Made by a program: the position numbers and the translations under genes. This document shows, one piece after another, positions 47,300-57,118 of a stretch of DNA of 64,000 nucleotides. The notes under the pieces were generated by a model that was given only the letters and a program-made list of their open reading frames with translations, did not search any database and was not told the origin of the DNA. Location of the stretch: contig NZ_CP008896.1 in assembly GCF_000730425.1 (NCBI RefSeq), positions 4,402,001-4,466,000 of the forward strand, written 5' to 3'. This stretch comes from Pseudomonas fluorescens (GTDB lineage: Bacteria; Pseudomonadota; Gammaproteobacteria; Pseudomonadales; Pseudomonadaceae). Numbering within the stretch: the first letter of the stretch is position 1; each line of letters begins with the position of its first letter.

Positions 47300-50200
47300 T
47301 TAGTCGAGTTTGGCCGGCGGCGTGGGTTGCGGCGAGCCGTCGTTGGCCGGCTTGCTCAGGGGTTCGATTTCCACCAGTTTGTATTCCTGGCCATGCAGGT
47401 TCTTCAGGTAAACCTCCATCTGCCGGAACGAAATGTTGATGCTCTGCTTCTTGAACTCACGGTTGATGAAGCGGTTGACCTCATCGAGCACCGGGTTGCG
47501 GTCGCCCAGGTCGCGCACATGCATGCGCAATTCGTGGTCGAGGGTGCTTTCGCCGAAGTTGAGGAAGTACACGTGGGGTTCCGGGTCTTTCAGTACCCGA
47601 GGGTTATCCCTGGCGGCCTTGAGCAGCAATTCCTTCACCAGGTCCAGGTCGGAGCCGTAGTCCACGCCGAGCTTGAGGGTGACCCGGGTGATGGTGTCGG
47701 TCAGCGACCAGTTGATCAACTGCCCGGTGATGAAGGTTTTGTTCGGGACAATGATGTCCTTGCGGTCGAAGTCAGTAATGGTGGTGGCACGGATGCGGAT
47801 CTTGCTCACCGTGCCGGACAGGTTGCCGATGGTAATGGTGTCGCCGATCCGCACCGGGCGCTCGAACAGGATCATGATGCCGGAGATGAAGTTGGCGAAG
47901 ATCTCCTGCATGCCGAAACCCAGGCCCACCGACAGCGCGGCCACCAGCCACTGCAACTTGTCCCAGCTCACCCCGAGGGTCGACAGGGTCGTTACAAAAC
48001 CCACACCGGCGATCACATACGACAGCAGCGTGGTAGTGGCGTAGGCGCTGCCCTGGGCCAGGTCCAGTTTCGACAGCACCAGCACTTCCAGCAGGCCTGG
48101 CAGGTTGCGCGCCAGGGCAAAGGTGATACCGATGATGATCAGTGCGCCCAGCATGTCGCCGATACTGATGGGCACCATGCTGATGTTGGCGCCGGTGCCG
48201 CTGGTGTATTCGTAGAGGGTGATGTTGTCCAGGTAGGAAAATACCGAGATCAAGTCCGACCAGACCCAGTACAGCGCCGCGATAAAGCCGCCGAGCAAGG
48301 CCAGGCGAATCAGGCGCATGGATTGTTCGTTGACCTGCTCGATATCCAGGGTCGGTTCTTCGATCACCACTTCGCCGTCACCGGCTTCCTTGGCCGCCTG
48401 GCGCTTGGCCAGCGCCCGGGAATAGGCCAGGCGCCGTGCGGCAACGCCCAGGCCACGGACGAAGGTGGCTTCGATCACCAGCCAGAACATCAGCAGGTAC
48501 AGGGTGTTGATCAGGCGGTCGCTGAGTTTGAGCGCGGTGTAGTAATAGCCAAAACACACCGCGATAAACAGCGCGATGGGCAGCGCGGTAAACGCCACGC
48601 CGACGACTTTGCGAAACAGCGAGGCTTTTTCATGGGTCGGGCTGTTGAGCAGCAGGCGGCTGAGCAGCCAAGCCATCAGCCCATAGCAGGTGAGGACCAC
48701 GGCGATACCCAGCACATCATCGGCCAGGGCTGCCGGTTGATGCTCGGCGATGGACACCACGGCCACCAGCGCCAGCACCACCAGCCCCAGTTTGCGGACC
48801 CAGCCCTGGAGGAATTCGACCTGGGGTTTTTCCCAGCGGAAATGCAATTCGGCCACGCCGCCCGGCGCCAGGATGCGATAGGCGGTGTAGAACACCAGCC
48901 ACGCCTGTGCGATCTGCACCAGGGCCATGCCCAGGTTGGCGTTCTGCCCGCGTGCGTCGATTTGCAGGGCGTAGCCGCACAGCGCCAGGCCGAGGGTCAC
49001 GGGCAAGGCCAGCAGGATATTCACCAGGATCGCGACCGGGGTATGCCACTGGCTGTCACGTTTGAAGTGACCGATATCCAGATGGATTTTTTTCAGGCGC
49101 TCGTAGAGGCTGTTGCGCCGCCACAGCAGCGCGCCGATCAAGAGCAGCAGGGGCAGGAACAGCAGCGGGCGCTGGGCCAGGCCGTCGTACAGTTCGCTGA
49201 GGCTGGAGGCCCAGGGCAGGGTATCGACCTGTTTGCCCAGGCGGGTGGGCACGCTTTCCAGCCATTCGACATCCAGCGGTTTGTTGCTGGGGATCCAGAA
49301 CATTTGCTCGTCGAGCGTCGCGCGCAGGCTGGCGGCGGTGCTGAGCAGTTGCTTCTGGTTCAGTTGCAGGGTGATGGACTCATTGAGCAGCGCGCTCAAC
49401 TCCCGGCTCAGGCGTTCGAGCAGGTCGCTGCGGGTCACCGCCAGTTCCAGCAGGGTACGGCGCAGCTGTGGCGTGACCTGGTCTTCAGGCTGGTTCGCCA
49501 GCAGGTTGTCGACGTAGGTGCTCGGTGAACTGATCAGTTCGCGTTGCTGGTTGACCTCGAACTGGTACAGGCGAATGTTGGCAATATCGTCCGCCAGGTC
49601 GCGGTCGACCTTCAGGCGCGGCAAGGCCTGTTTCTGCTTGTAGAGGATCTTCGACAGCAACAGGCTGCCCTTGAGCACGTTGATCTGCTCGTCCAGGGCC
49701 GAGTCGCTCTGGGTCACGTTGTCCAGCAGTTGTTTGGTTTGCAGGTTCTGCTGGGTCAGTTCATTGAGGCGGTCAGTGCTTTTGAGCAGGTAGTCGGAGA
49801 GTTTCAGGTTGGCCGCGCTTTCCGTGGCCAGCAGGCTGCTGCCGCCGGCCTTTTGGGCTTCGATGGACTGCTGGGTCACGGTTTCCTGGGACTGGGCCAG
49901 GCGTTTCTGGTTGATCAGGGTTTGCAGGTCCTGGATTTCCTGCTCCAGGCGCGCGGTTTTTTCCACCGCCAGGTCATGCTGGCTGTTGCCCAGGTCTTGC
50001 AACTGGCTGTTGCCCGCCAGTTCCTGGCGGCGCAACGGGATCAAGGCATTGAGCGCTGCCAGTTCGGCATTCAGCAGGTTGCGCTGGTCGCCATTGAGCG
50101 GTTTGCCATTGTCCTTGCCGGCCTTGAGGATGCCGTTGATCTGCTGGATGCGCGTCTGGCTGTTGCTGATTTCGGTCTGGGCGCGCTCGGGGCGGGTCTG

Positions 50201-50638
50201 GGCGGCAATGCTCAGGCTGTTGGCGTCGGCCAGTTCCTTTTGCAGGTCACCTTGCTGGGTGGTGCGTTGCACCAGCAGTTGTTCGAGCTGCGGCACCGGC
50301 AGGCTGGCGTAGCGTTGGGCGACCGGGACGACCTTGCTGGCCTTGAGCCGGGCCAGTTCACGGGCGTTTTCCGTGGTCTGGCGTGGCGCATCCTGCAATT
50401 GGCGCTTGAGATCGCTCAGGCGCTGCTCGTAATCCTGTTTGTTACCCAGCAATGTCAGGGTCTGCTGCAATACGTTTTGCAGCGCCTTCATGTCGGCGTC
50501 GGGCAGTTTGCGGTCCGGCAGCTTGTCCAGGGTCTGTTGCACGCTCTCGACGCTGGGTGGGTCGGCGGCGAACACTGGGCTGACGCAGAGACTCAGGCCC
50601 AGCAGGGCGGTGGCTAAAAAGGTGCGCAGGATTGTCAT
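47300..50638 (-). CDS. mscK: Large mechanosensitive channel, MscK/KefA type
   Basis: 1112-residue channel with a signal peptide (cleavage after VFA in SPVFAAD), a long coiled-coil periplasmic domain (about 30-480), eleven or so membrane helices, and a C-terminal MscS core: GLGFGMQEIFANFISG as pore helix and RPVRIGDTITIG plus NKTFITGQLINW in the beta domain. It opens under membrane tension, with ion modulation in E. coli MscK. The start used is MTILRTFLAT because it begins the signal peptide; an upstream ATG at 50692 has no such logic. It lies between nhaP2 and selO. Confidence 0.93.
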   Translation of the reverse strand: MTILRTFLATALLGLSLCVSPVFAADPPSVESVQQTLDKLPDRKLPDADMKALQNVLQQTLTLLGNKQDYEQRLSDLKRQLQDAPRQTTENARELARLKASKVVPVAQRYASLPVPQLEQLLVQRTTQQGDLQKELADANSLSIAAQTRPERAQTEISNSQTRIQQINGILKAGKDNGKPLNGDQRNLLNAELAALNALIPLRRQELAGNSQLQDLGNSQHDLAVEKTARLEQEIQDLQTLINQKRLAQSQETVTQQSIEAQKAGGSSLLATESAANLKLSDYLLKSTDRLNELTQQNLQTKQLLDNVTQSDSALDEQINVLKGSLLLSKILYKQKQALPRLKVDRDLADDIANIRLYQFEVNQQRELISSPSTYVDNLLANQPEDQVTPQLRRTLLELAVTRSDLLERLSRELSALLNESITLQLNQKQLLSTAASLRATLDEQMFWIPSNKPLDVEWLESVPTRLGKQVDTLPWASSLSELYDGLAQRPLLFLPLLLLIGALLWRRNSLYERLKKIHLDIGHFKRDSQWHTPVAILVNILLALPVTLGLALCGYALQIDARGQNANLGMALVQIAQAWLVFYTAYRILAPGGVAELHFRWEKPQVEFLQGWVRKLGLVVLALVAVVSIAEHQPAALADDVLGIAVVLTCYGLMAWLLSRLLLNSPTHEKASLFRKVVGVAFTALPIALFIAVCFGYYYTALKLSDRLINTLYLLMFWLVIEATFVRGLGVAARRLAYSRALAKRQAAKEAGDGEVVIEEPTLDIEQVNEQSMRLIRLALLGGFIAALYWVWSDLISVFSYLDNITLYEYTSGTGANISMVPISIGDMLGALIIIGITFALARNLPGLLEVLVLSKLDLAQGSAYATTTLLSYVIAGVGFVTTLSTLGVSWDKLQWLVAALSVGLGFGMQEIFANFISGIMILFERPVRIGDTITIGNLSGTVSKIRIRATTITDFDRKDIIVPNKTFITGQLINWSLTDTITRVTLKLGVDYGSDLDLVKELLLKAARDNPRVLKDPEPHVYFLNFGESTLDHELRMHVRDLGDRNPVLDEVNRFINREFKKQSINISFRQMEVYLKNLHGQEYKLVEIEPLSKPANDGSPQPTPPAKLD

Positions 50639-50708
50639 AGAGACCGGTCGAACAAGGTGAAGAATAGGGGGCGCGCTGATGGCCAATGGCACGCCGTCGC
50701 CCCGCAGT

Positions 50709-52451
50709 TTAGAGGAAGAGTCCGGGGGCCGGGCGACTTCCTTCGGGGAATCTGACGCCGACTTTGCCGATCTTGTTCCCGTCCATCACGGCGACGGTCC
50801 AAATGGTGTTGTTCCACTCCACCTGGTCGCCGACAACCGGCGCGCCGCCGACTTTCTGGGTGATGAACTGGCCCAGGGGCATGTCCGGGTCGATGCCGTC
50901 GAGCTTGAGCCCGTACAGCGCCGACACCGCGCCCAGCTGGGCGTCGCCTTCGAGTACGAAGTCGCCGAAGAAGCGCAGGTCCAGGCCCCGTTGCGGCGCC
51001 TGGCTGAACAGCTTGCCCAGGGCCGCGAGGTTGTGTTCATGGCCGATCACGCACAGCAAATCATCGGCTTCCAGCACCGTGCTACCCGACGGATGGAGCA
51101 GCTGCTGGCCGCGAAAGAGTGCGGCAATCCGCGTGCCTTCGGGCATTTTCAGCTCGCGCAGGGCGGCGCCGATACACCATTTTTCGGCGCCCAGGCGGTA
51201 GACGAACAGCTCCCACTCGCTGGTGACGTGCACTTCCAGGGCGGCCCGGGATATGGGGGCAGGCTCGGGCGGTACCGTCACTTTCAGCAACTTGGCGACC
51301 CACGGCAGGCTGGTACCCTGCACCAGCAACGACACCAGCACGATAAAGAACGCCAGGTTGAAATACAGCTGGGCGTGGGGCAGGCCGGCCATCAGCGGGA
51401 ACACCGCAAGAATGATCGGTACCGCACCGCGCAGGCCGACCCAGGCGATAAACACTTTTTCGCGGCCATGGAACGCCTTGAACGGCAACAGGCCAACCGC
51501 CACTGACAGTGGCCGCGCAAACAGGATCATCCACAGCGCCAGGCCCAGGGCCGGCAGGGCGATGGGCAGCAGGTCGTGGGGCGTGACCAGCAGCCCCAGC
51601 ACCAGGAACATACCGATCTGTGCCAGCCAGGCCATGCCGTCGAGCATGTGCAGGATGCCGTGGCGGCTGCGCACCGGACGGTTGCCGATCACCAGGCCGC
51701 ACAGGTACACGGCGAGGAAGCCGCTGCCGTGCAGGGCGTTGGTCAGGGCGAAGACGAACAGGCCACCGGCGATCACCAGGATCGGGTACAGGCCGTTGGC
51801 CAGGTTGATCCGGTTGACCAGTTGCAACATCAACCAGCCACCGCCCAGGCCGATAACGCCGCCAATGCCGAATTCGCGGATCAGTTGGGTCAACAGGCTC
51901 CAGTGCAGGCCGGTCTGGCCGCTGGCGAGCATGTCGATCAGGGTCACGGTGAGAAACACCGCCATGGGATCGTTACTGCCGGATTCGATCTCCAGGCTGG
52001 CGCTGACCCGTTCGTTCAGGCCCTTGCCCCCCAGCAGCGAGAACACGGCGGCGGCATCGGTGGAACCGACAATGGCGCCGATCAGCAGGCCCTGGATGAG
52101 GTTGAGGTCAAACAGCCAGGCCGCCGCCATCCCGGTGAGGCCGGTGGTTATCAATACCCCCACGGTCGCCAGCGACAGGGCTGGCCACAGTGCCACGCGA
52201 AAGCTCGCGACCCGGGTACGCAAGCCGCCATCGAGCAGGATCACGGCCAAGGCCAGGTTGCCCACCAGGTACGCGGTCGGGTAGTTATCGAAAATGATCC
52301 CGCCGCCATCGACGCCGGCGATCATGCCCACGGCCAGGATGATCACCAGGATCGGGATGCCCAGGCGGGATGAAAGAGAACTCACCAGAATGCTCGCACT
52401 TACCAGCAACGCGCCGATCAAGAACAGGCTGTTGATGGTCGTCGCATTCAA
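50709..52451 (-). CDS. nhaP2: K+/H+ antiporter NhaP2-type (CPA1 family)
   Basis: Cation/proton antiporter of 580 residues, close to E. coli NhaP2. Some 12-13 membrane helices hold the ion-binding motifs [13 protein letters not shown] and [13 protein letters not shown] (Asp pair), then a TrkA-C domain (about 395-480, [13 protein letters not shown]) and a C-terminal CorC/HlyC-type domain. It exports potassium in exchange for protons. The start is TTG giving [13 protein letters not shown], as in the E. coli protein, with GGAG eight bases upstream; an upstream ATG would add 30 unrelated residues. It is probably transcribed ahead of mscK, which fits a shared role in osmotic and ion stress. Confidence 0.93.
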   Translation of the reverse strand: MNATTINSLFLIGALLVSASILVSSLSSRLGIPILVIILAVGMIAGVDGGGIIFDNYPTAYLVGNLALAVILLDGGLRTRVASFRVALWPALSLATVGVLITTGLTGMAAAWLFDLNLIQGLLIGAIVGSTDAAAVFSLLGGKGLNERVSASLEIESGSNDPMAVFLTVTLIDMLASGQTGLHWSLLTQLIREFGIGGVIGLGGGWLMLQLVNRINLANGLYPILVIAGGLFVFALTNALHGSGFLAVYLCGLVIGNRPVRSRHGILHMLDGMAWLAQIGMFLVLGLLVTPHDLLPIALPALGLALWMILFARPLSVAVGLLPFKAFHGREKVFIAWVGLRGAVPIILAVFPLMAGLPHAQLYFNLAFFIVLVSLLVQGTSLPWVAKLLKVTVPPEPAPISRAALEVHVTSEWELFVYRLGAEKWCIGAALRELKMPEGTRIAALFRGQQLLHPSGSTVLEADDLLCVIGHEHNLAALGKLFSQAPQRGLDLRFFGDFVLEGDAQLGAVSALYGLKLDGIDPDMPLGQFITQKVGGAPVVGDQVEWNNTIWTVAVMDGNKIGKVGVRFPEGSRPAPGLFL

Positions 52452-52582
52452 AGGCAGTACTCCGGAAATAAGGCGAGGCGCAAGCTGACCATGCAGCCTG
52501 CGTGCCAGCGATTCTAACCTGTGCAATTGCTGCACTGTCAAAAAGCTTTTCAGGTTTACACAGAACCAATGTGAGGTGTCTG

Positions 52583-54208
52583 TTAGAGGCGGAACCTGCC
52601 CACCATCCCATTCAAGTCCACCGCCAGGCGCGACAACTCGCTGCTGGCCGCGCTGGTCTGGCTGGCACCCGTGGCCGATTGCACCGACAAGTCGCGGATG
52701 TTCACCAGGTTGCGGTCCACTTCCCGAGCTACTTGCGCCTGTTCTTCTGCGGCGCTGGCGATCACCAGGTTGCGCTCGTTGATCTCGATAACTGCGCTGT
52801 TGATGGTATCCAGGGACATCCCGGCGCCTTTGGCGATATTGAGTGTCGACTCGGCGCGCTCGGTGCTGTTGCGCATCGAGTCCACGGCCTGTTCGGTGCC
52901 GGCCTGGATACTGCCGATCATCCGCTCGATTTCACTGGTCGACTGCTGGGTGCGATGGGCCAGGGCCCGCACTTCATCGGCCACCACGGCAAACCCGCGC
53001 CCGGCTTCCCCGGCGCGCGCGGCTTCGATGGCGGCGTTCAGTGCCAGCAGGTTGGTCTGGTCGGCCAGGCCGCGAATCACGTCCAGCACCTTGCCGATAT
53101 CCCGCGACTCTTCGGCCAGGTTGCCGATCAGGGTAGCGGTGCCCTGCACATCGGCGCTCATGCGTTCGATGGCGCTGACGGTTTCCTGCACCAGGTCGCG
53201 GCCATCGCCCGCCGAGGCCGTGGCGTTTTTCGAGGCTTCGGAGGTGCTGACCGCATTGCGCGCGACTTCTTCGACGGCACTGGTCATCTCGTTGACGGCG
53301 GTGGCCGCCTGCTCGATCTCGTTGTTCTGCTGGGTCAGGCCACGGGCGCTTTCGTCGGTGACGGCATTCAACTCTTCGGCCGCCGAGGCCAGTTGGGTGG
53401 CGGAGCCGGAAATGCGCTGCAGGGTGTCGCGCAACTTCTCCTGCATTTTGTTCATCGCGCGCAACAGGCGGCCGGCTTCGTCATCGCCATCGACTTTGAT
53501 CGGCTGGGTCAGGTTGCCTTCGGCAATGTTCTCGGCGGCGCCCAGGGCCTGGGCGATGGGCAGGGTGATGCTGCGGGTCAGCAGCCAGGCAAACAGCACG
53601 GTCAGCGCCGTGGCCAGCACCAGCAGGGCCACCACCAGGTCAAAGGCCGAGTCGTATTGATCGGCGGCTTTCTGGTTGCTGTCGTTGGCCATCGAATTGT
53701 TGATGTCCAGCAAGCGTGTCAGGACCGCGTTGACCGCCTCGGAGTTGCTCAGCAGTTCGGTGTTGAGCAAGGTGCGCAGCTCTTCGATCTGGTTGTTGCG
53801 CGACAGGCTCTTCATCCGCTCTTCGATCTGCCGGTATTGGCCCAGCAGGCGCACATAATCGTCGTAGGCCGAGCGTTCCTCGGGGCTGTCGATCAGCTTT
53901 TCATACACGCTCTGGGCGGCACGAATCTGTTGGTTGCGCAGCTCGAAGGCTTCCAGGGTCTTTTGTTGTACCTGTGGCTCGCGGTTGGTCAGCAAGCGGT
54001 AGGACAGCACCCGCAGGCGCAGGGTCAATTGGGTGAAATCGTCCAGTGCGCGAATACTCGGCACGCTGCGCAGGGTGATGTTTTCGGTGGCACCACGGAT
54101 TTTGCTCATCTGGTTCAGCGCAAAAATACCGAGAAACAACATCAGCGCACCAATGCACGCGAAGCCGAGAAACGCGCGCGGCGCGATATTCATATTACGA
54201 AGAGACAT
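52583..54208 (-). CDS. Methyl-accepting chemotaxis protein
   Basis: 541-residue chemoreceptor. N-terminal membrane helix (about residues 12-30), periplasmic four-helix-bundle sensor domain (about 35-190; [17 protein letters not shown]), second membrane helix (about 190-210), HAMP domain (about 212-265; [17 protein letters not shown]), and a cytoplasmic signalling hairpin. The kinase-contact tip is [41 protein letters not shown] with the invariant EAARAGE stretch. The C-terminus has no CheR-docking pentapeptide. The ligand is unknown. The start has AGGA upstream; Met6 is an alternative. It is divergent from the TIGR02449/zapA pair. Confidence 0.93.
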   Translation of the reverse strand: MSLRNMNIAPRAFLGFACIGALMLFLGIFALNQMSKIRGATENITLRSVPSIRALDDFTQLTLRLRVLSYRLLTNREPQVQQKTLEAFELRNQQIRAAQSVYEKLIDSPEERSAYDDYVRLLGQYRQIEERMKSLSRNNQIEELRTLLNTELLSNSEAVNAVLTRLLDINNSMANDSNQKAADQYDSAFDLVVALLVLATALTVLFAWLLTRSITLPIAQALGAAENIAEGNLTQPIKVDGDDEAGRLLRAMNKMQEKLRDTLQRISGSATQLASAAEELNAVTDESARGLTQQNNEIEQAATAVNEMTSAVEEVARNAVSTSEASKNATASAGDGRDLVQETVSAIERMSADVQGTATLIGNLAEESRDIGKVLDVIRGLADQTNLLALNAAIEAARAGEAGRGFAVVADEVRALAHRTQQSTSEIERMIGSIQAGTEQAVDSMRNSTERAESTLNIAKGAGMSLDTINSAVIEINERNLVIASAAEEQAQVAREVDRNLVNIRDLSVQSATGASQTSAASSELSRLAVDLNGMVGRFRL

Positions 54209-54482
54209 GCAATGGTCCTGGGAGAGGCGCGATCCGTGCGGCGTTGAGGCGGGCTAAGCATGACCTATCGGACGTACGACTAAAGTCTTGAGGGGCTGCG
54301 CGCTTTTGTCGCACCCTGTGCCGATTGGAATGGATTCAGGAACCAGATGGCGTAAATGCAGTCACTAAGGCTCCACAGCGTGGCCTGACCCATGAAATCA
54401 GGGCTGCGCGCCAGGTATCCCTGGCTTCCACGGTGAATTTTCTTTATCGTCACCGCCCCTTGAAAAAGCCCGAGAATTCAAA

Positions 54483-54713
54483 ATGTTAGAAACATCCCTC
54501 AGCCAACTGGAACAACTGGTCAGTGACCTGGTGCAGCAGAATCAAGAACTTTTGGGCACCAACGAATCCCTCAAGGCGGAACTGGCCCGTGCCAAGGATG
54601 AAAACGACAGCCTGCAACTGAACCTGATGGAACAGGAAGAAAAGCAGGGCGCCACCGCCGCCCGTATCCAGGCGTTGGTTGAGCGTGTGAGCGCAGGTCC
54701 TGTCAGCGCATGA
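54483..54713 (+). CDS. Small coiled-coil protein, TIGR02449/ZapB-like
   Basis: 76-residue protein that is nearly all coiled coil (LSQLEQLVSDLVQQNQELLG, then ELARAKDENDSLQLNL). It belongs to the TIGR02449 family that sits beside zapA in pseudomonads and resembles ZapB, a divisome coiled-coil partner of ZapA. It overlaps zapA by four bases (ATGA), so the two are translated together. Function is inferred from this pairing. Confidence 0.85.
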   Translation: MLETSLSQLEQLVSDLVQQNQELLGTNESLKAELARAKDENDSLQLNLMEQEEKQGATAARIQALVERVSAGPVSA

Positions 54714-55003
54714 ATGAAGGGATAAAGGTCGTTTCGATTCTCGGTGAGGATTACTCGATCAAGGCACCGGATGGCGAAGACAACACCCTGCTCAAAGCCG
54801 TGACCCTGCTCAAGGCGTCCCTGGCCACCACCAAGCAGAAGTACCCGACCTTGATCGGTGACAAGCTGCTGGTGCTGGCGGCGCTGAACCTGTGCGCCGA
54901 GCAGATCGACATGCAACAGCGTCACCAGCAGGAACTCGACCGTTACCAAGAGCAAGTCAGCGCCACGGTCGACGTGATTTCCAAGGCCATCGGCCAACCT
55001 TGA
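54710..55003 (+). CDS. zapA: Cell division protein ZapA
   Basis: 97-residue ZapA, which cross-links FtsZ filaments at the division site. VVSILGEDYSIKAPDGED forms the N-terminal globular part and the rest is a coiled coil (NLCAEQIDMQQRHQQELDRY). In many gammaproteobacteria zapA is followed by the 6S RNA gene and a 5-formyltetrahydrofolate cyclo-ligase. Here it is followed only by a hairpin and a convergent acyl-CoA dehydrogenase gene, so the usual neighbourhood is missing. Confidence 0.93.
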   Translation: MNEGIKVVSILGEDYSIKAPDGEDNTLLKAVTLLKASLATTKQKYPTLIGDKLLVLAALNLCAEQIDMQQRHQQELDRYQEQVSATVDVISKAIGQP

Positions 55004-55007
55004 CGAT

Positions 55008-55035
55008 GTGTAGGCGCCGGTAAGCCGGCCCCTAC
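55008..55035. terminator. Hairpin between convergent zapA and acyl-CoA dehydrogenase genes
   Basis: TGTAGGCGCCGG, loop TAAG, CCGGCCCCTACA: a 12-bp stem with one C-C mismatch. REP-like in sequence but closed as a single hairpin. A two-way terminator role is inferred from the convergent position; there is no T run. Confidence 0.55.
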
Positions 55036-55043
55036 AGGGGGAG

Positions 55044-56846
55044 TCAGAACCATTCATCCTGCATGGCCAGGCACGTATCGTCCCGTGTTTCCAGGATCGA
55101 CAATGCATGATGGCAGCCCGGCACTTCCCAGGTCAGGAAGTACCGGGCCGCTTGCAGCTTGCCTTTATAGAAGGCCGTATCCGTCGCATTGCCCCTGGCC
55201 AAGCCTTCTTCGGCGCGAATTGCCTGCTCCAGCCAGCGCCAGCCAATCACCGTATGCCCAAACACTTTCAGGTACAGCGCCGAGTTCGCCAGGCTGCTGT
55301 TGACCTTGCCTTGGGCGAGATCCGTCAACAGTCCCAGGGTCACGCTTTGCAGGCGTGCCACCAGGTGTTCCAGCGGCTCGCGCAATGCCGTGAGTGACGG
55401 ATGCTCCTGGGCCCGTGCGCCGGTCTCGGCGATCAGGCGGATCAGTTGCTTCAAGCCCGCGCCGCCATTTTGCGCGAGCTTGCGCCCCAGCAGGTCCAGG
55501 GACTGGATGCCATGGGTGCCTTCATGGATCGGGTTCAGACGGTTGTCGCGATAGTACTGCTCCACCGGGTACTCGCGGGTGTAGCCGTGGCCGCCGAGAA
55601 TCTGGATCGCCAGTTCGTTGGCCTTCAGGCAGAACTGCGAGGGCCAGGACTTGACGATCGGGGTCAGCAGGTCGAGCAATTCATGGGCCTGTCTGCGCCC
55701 GGTTTCGCTGTCCAGGGTGGTGGTGTCATCGAACAGCCGCGCGGCATACAGGCCCAAGTCGAAGGCGCCTTCTACATAGGCTTTTTGTGTGAGCAGCATG
55801 CGCTTGATATCGGCGTGCTGGATGATCGACACCGGTGCGGTGTTCGGGTCCTTGCTGTCGGGCAGGCGGCCTTGCGGGCGTTCCCGGGCGTATTCCAGGG
55901 AATACAGGTAACCGGCGTAGCCCAGCATCACCGCGCCCATGCCGACCCCAATCCGCGCCTCGTTCATCATTTGGAACATGCAGGCCAGGCCCTGGTGCGG
56001 CTTGCCCACCAGATAGCCAACACACTCGCCGTTATCGCCGAAATTCAGCGCGGTGGAGGTGGTGCCGCGCCAGCCCATCTTGTGGAATAGCCCGGCCAGC
56101 AGCACATCATTGCGCCGGCCCAGGCTGCCGTCATCGTTGACCAGGAACTTGGGCACGATAAACAGCGAAATACCCTTCACCCCAGCGGGCGCGTCTGGCA
56201 GTTTGGCCAGGACCATATGCACGATATTTTCCGACAGCGGGTGGTCGCCACCGGAGATAAAAATCTTGTTGCCCTTGAGCCGGTAGGTACCGTCCGCCGC
56301 CGGTTCGGCGCGGGTGCGGATATCCGATAGCGATGAGCCGGCATGGGGTTCGGTCAAGGCCATGGTGCCGAAGAACCGGCCTTCGATCATCGGTTGCAGG
56401 AAACGCTGCTTCTGCTCCTCGGTGCCAAAACTCTCGATCAGATTGGCCGCCCCCATGGTCAGGAACGGGTACGAGGTGGACGCCGCATTGGCTGACTGAA
56501 AGTGCGCAAAACAGGCCTGGGACAGCAGCGTCGGCAGTTGCATGCCGCCGGCTTCGAAACTGCGGGCGGCATTGAGAAAGCCTGCTTCGAGGAACGCGTC
56601 CACGGCAGGTTTTACTTCCGGGATCAGGATCGCCTGGCCGTCTTCGTAGCGCGGTTCGTTCTCGTCGCCCTTGCGGTTGTGCGGGGCGAAGTACTTCTCG
56701 GCAATGCTGCGCGCAGTGCCGATGGCGGCATCGAAAGTTTCGCGATTGTGTTCGGCAAACCGCTCGCGCTGGGTCAGGCCCTCGGCATCGAGGACTTCAT
56801 ACAGCTCGAAAGCCAGATTGCGGGAACTGAGGAGCGTCTCGGACAT
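55044..56846 (-). CDS. Acyl-CoA dehydrogenase (long, DmdC/FadE-like)
   Basis: 600-residue flavoprotein that oxidises acyl-CoA to enoyl-CoA. FAD and substrate motifs are FGTMALTEPHAGSSLSDI (about 155-175), MGWRGTTST, and YTREYPVEQYYRDNRLNPIHEGTHGIQ, where Glu of HEGT is the usual base in this subfamily. An extra C-terminal domain (about 480-600) places it with the DmdC-like group, several copies of which are common in pseudomonads as general fatty acyl-CoA dehydrogenases. The exact substrate is not readable. It is monocistronic and convergent with zapA. Confidence 0.92.
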   Translation of the reverse strand: MSETLLSSRNLAFELYEVLDAEGLTQRERFAEHNRETFDAAIGTARSIAEKYFAPHNRKGDENEPRYEDGQAILIPEVKPAVDAFLEAGFLNAARSFEAGGMQLPTLLSQACFAHFQSANAASTSYPFLTMGAANLIESFGTEEQKQRFLQPMIEGRFFGTMALTEPHAGSSLSDIRTRAEPAADGTYRLKGNKIFISGGDHPLSENIVHMVLAKLPDAPAGVKGISLFIVPKFLVNDDGSLGRRNDVLLAGLFHKMGWRGTTSTALNFGDNGECVGYLVGKPHQGLACMFQMMNEARIGVGMGAVMLGYAGYLYSLEYARERPQGRLPDSKDPNTAPVSIIQHADIKRMLLTQKAYVEGAFDLGLYAARLFDDTTTLDSETGRRQAHELLDLLTPIVKSWPSQFCLKANELAIQILGGHGYTREYPVEQYYRDNRLNPIHEGTHGIQSLDLLGRKLAQNGGAGLKQLIRLIAETGARAQEHPSLTALREPLEHLVARLQSVTLGLLTDLAQGKVNSSLANSALYLKVFGHTVIGWRWLEQAIRAEEGLARGNATDTAFYKGKLQAARYFLTWEVPGCHHALSILETRDDTCLAMQDEWF

Positions 56847-56963
56847 GGCGGCTTACCTATGTGGGAATAGGCCGCAGTCTAAGTGCGCAAATAGAGGTTC
56901 GATAGCAAGATTGATCTGAGTGATGCAGCAGCAAAACACAGCGTGAAGGTATGGTGCGGTCAA

Positions 56964-57052
56964 TGTAGGAGCTGGCTTGCCAGCGATGGCGATGTATCAG
57001 TCACCACCTGGGTGGCTGGTCGACCGCTATCGCTGGCAAGCCAGCTCCTACA
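56964..57052. repeat. REP doublet (inverted pair)
   Basis: TGTAGGAGCTGGCTTGCCAG and its reverse complement about 45 bp apart, in the gap between the acyl-CoA dehydrogenase start and the putA terminator. A third sub-variant of the motif (GCTGGCTTGCCAGC). Confidence 0.88.
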
Positions 57053-57080
57053 GTTATCCGGTGTAGGCAGCCTTAATGCA

Positions 57081-57107
57081 GTGGGGCACCCATTGCGGGT
57101 GCCCCAC
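57081..57107. terminator. Hairpin after putA
   Basis: GTGGGGCACCC and GGGTGCCCCAC form a perfect 11-bp stem with an ATTGC loop just past the putA stop. T residues follow on the plus strand and only a weak T run exists in the putA direction, so it is a likely putA terminator of moderate strength. Confidence 0.7.
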
Positions 57108-57118
57108 TTTGGCATTGA

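Noticed and set aside
54209..54482. Gap between the chemoreceptor and TIGR02449 gene considered for a 6S RNA gene
   Set aside because: It lies upstream rather than downstream of zapA, and I see no long closed stem with a central bubble as expected for 6S RNA.
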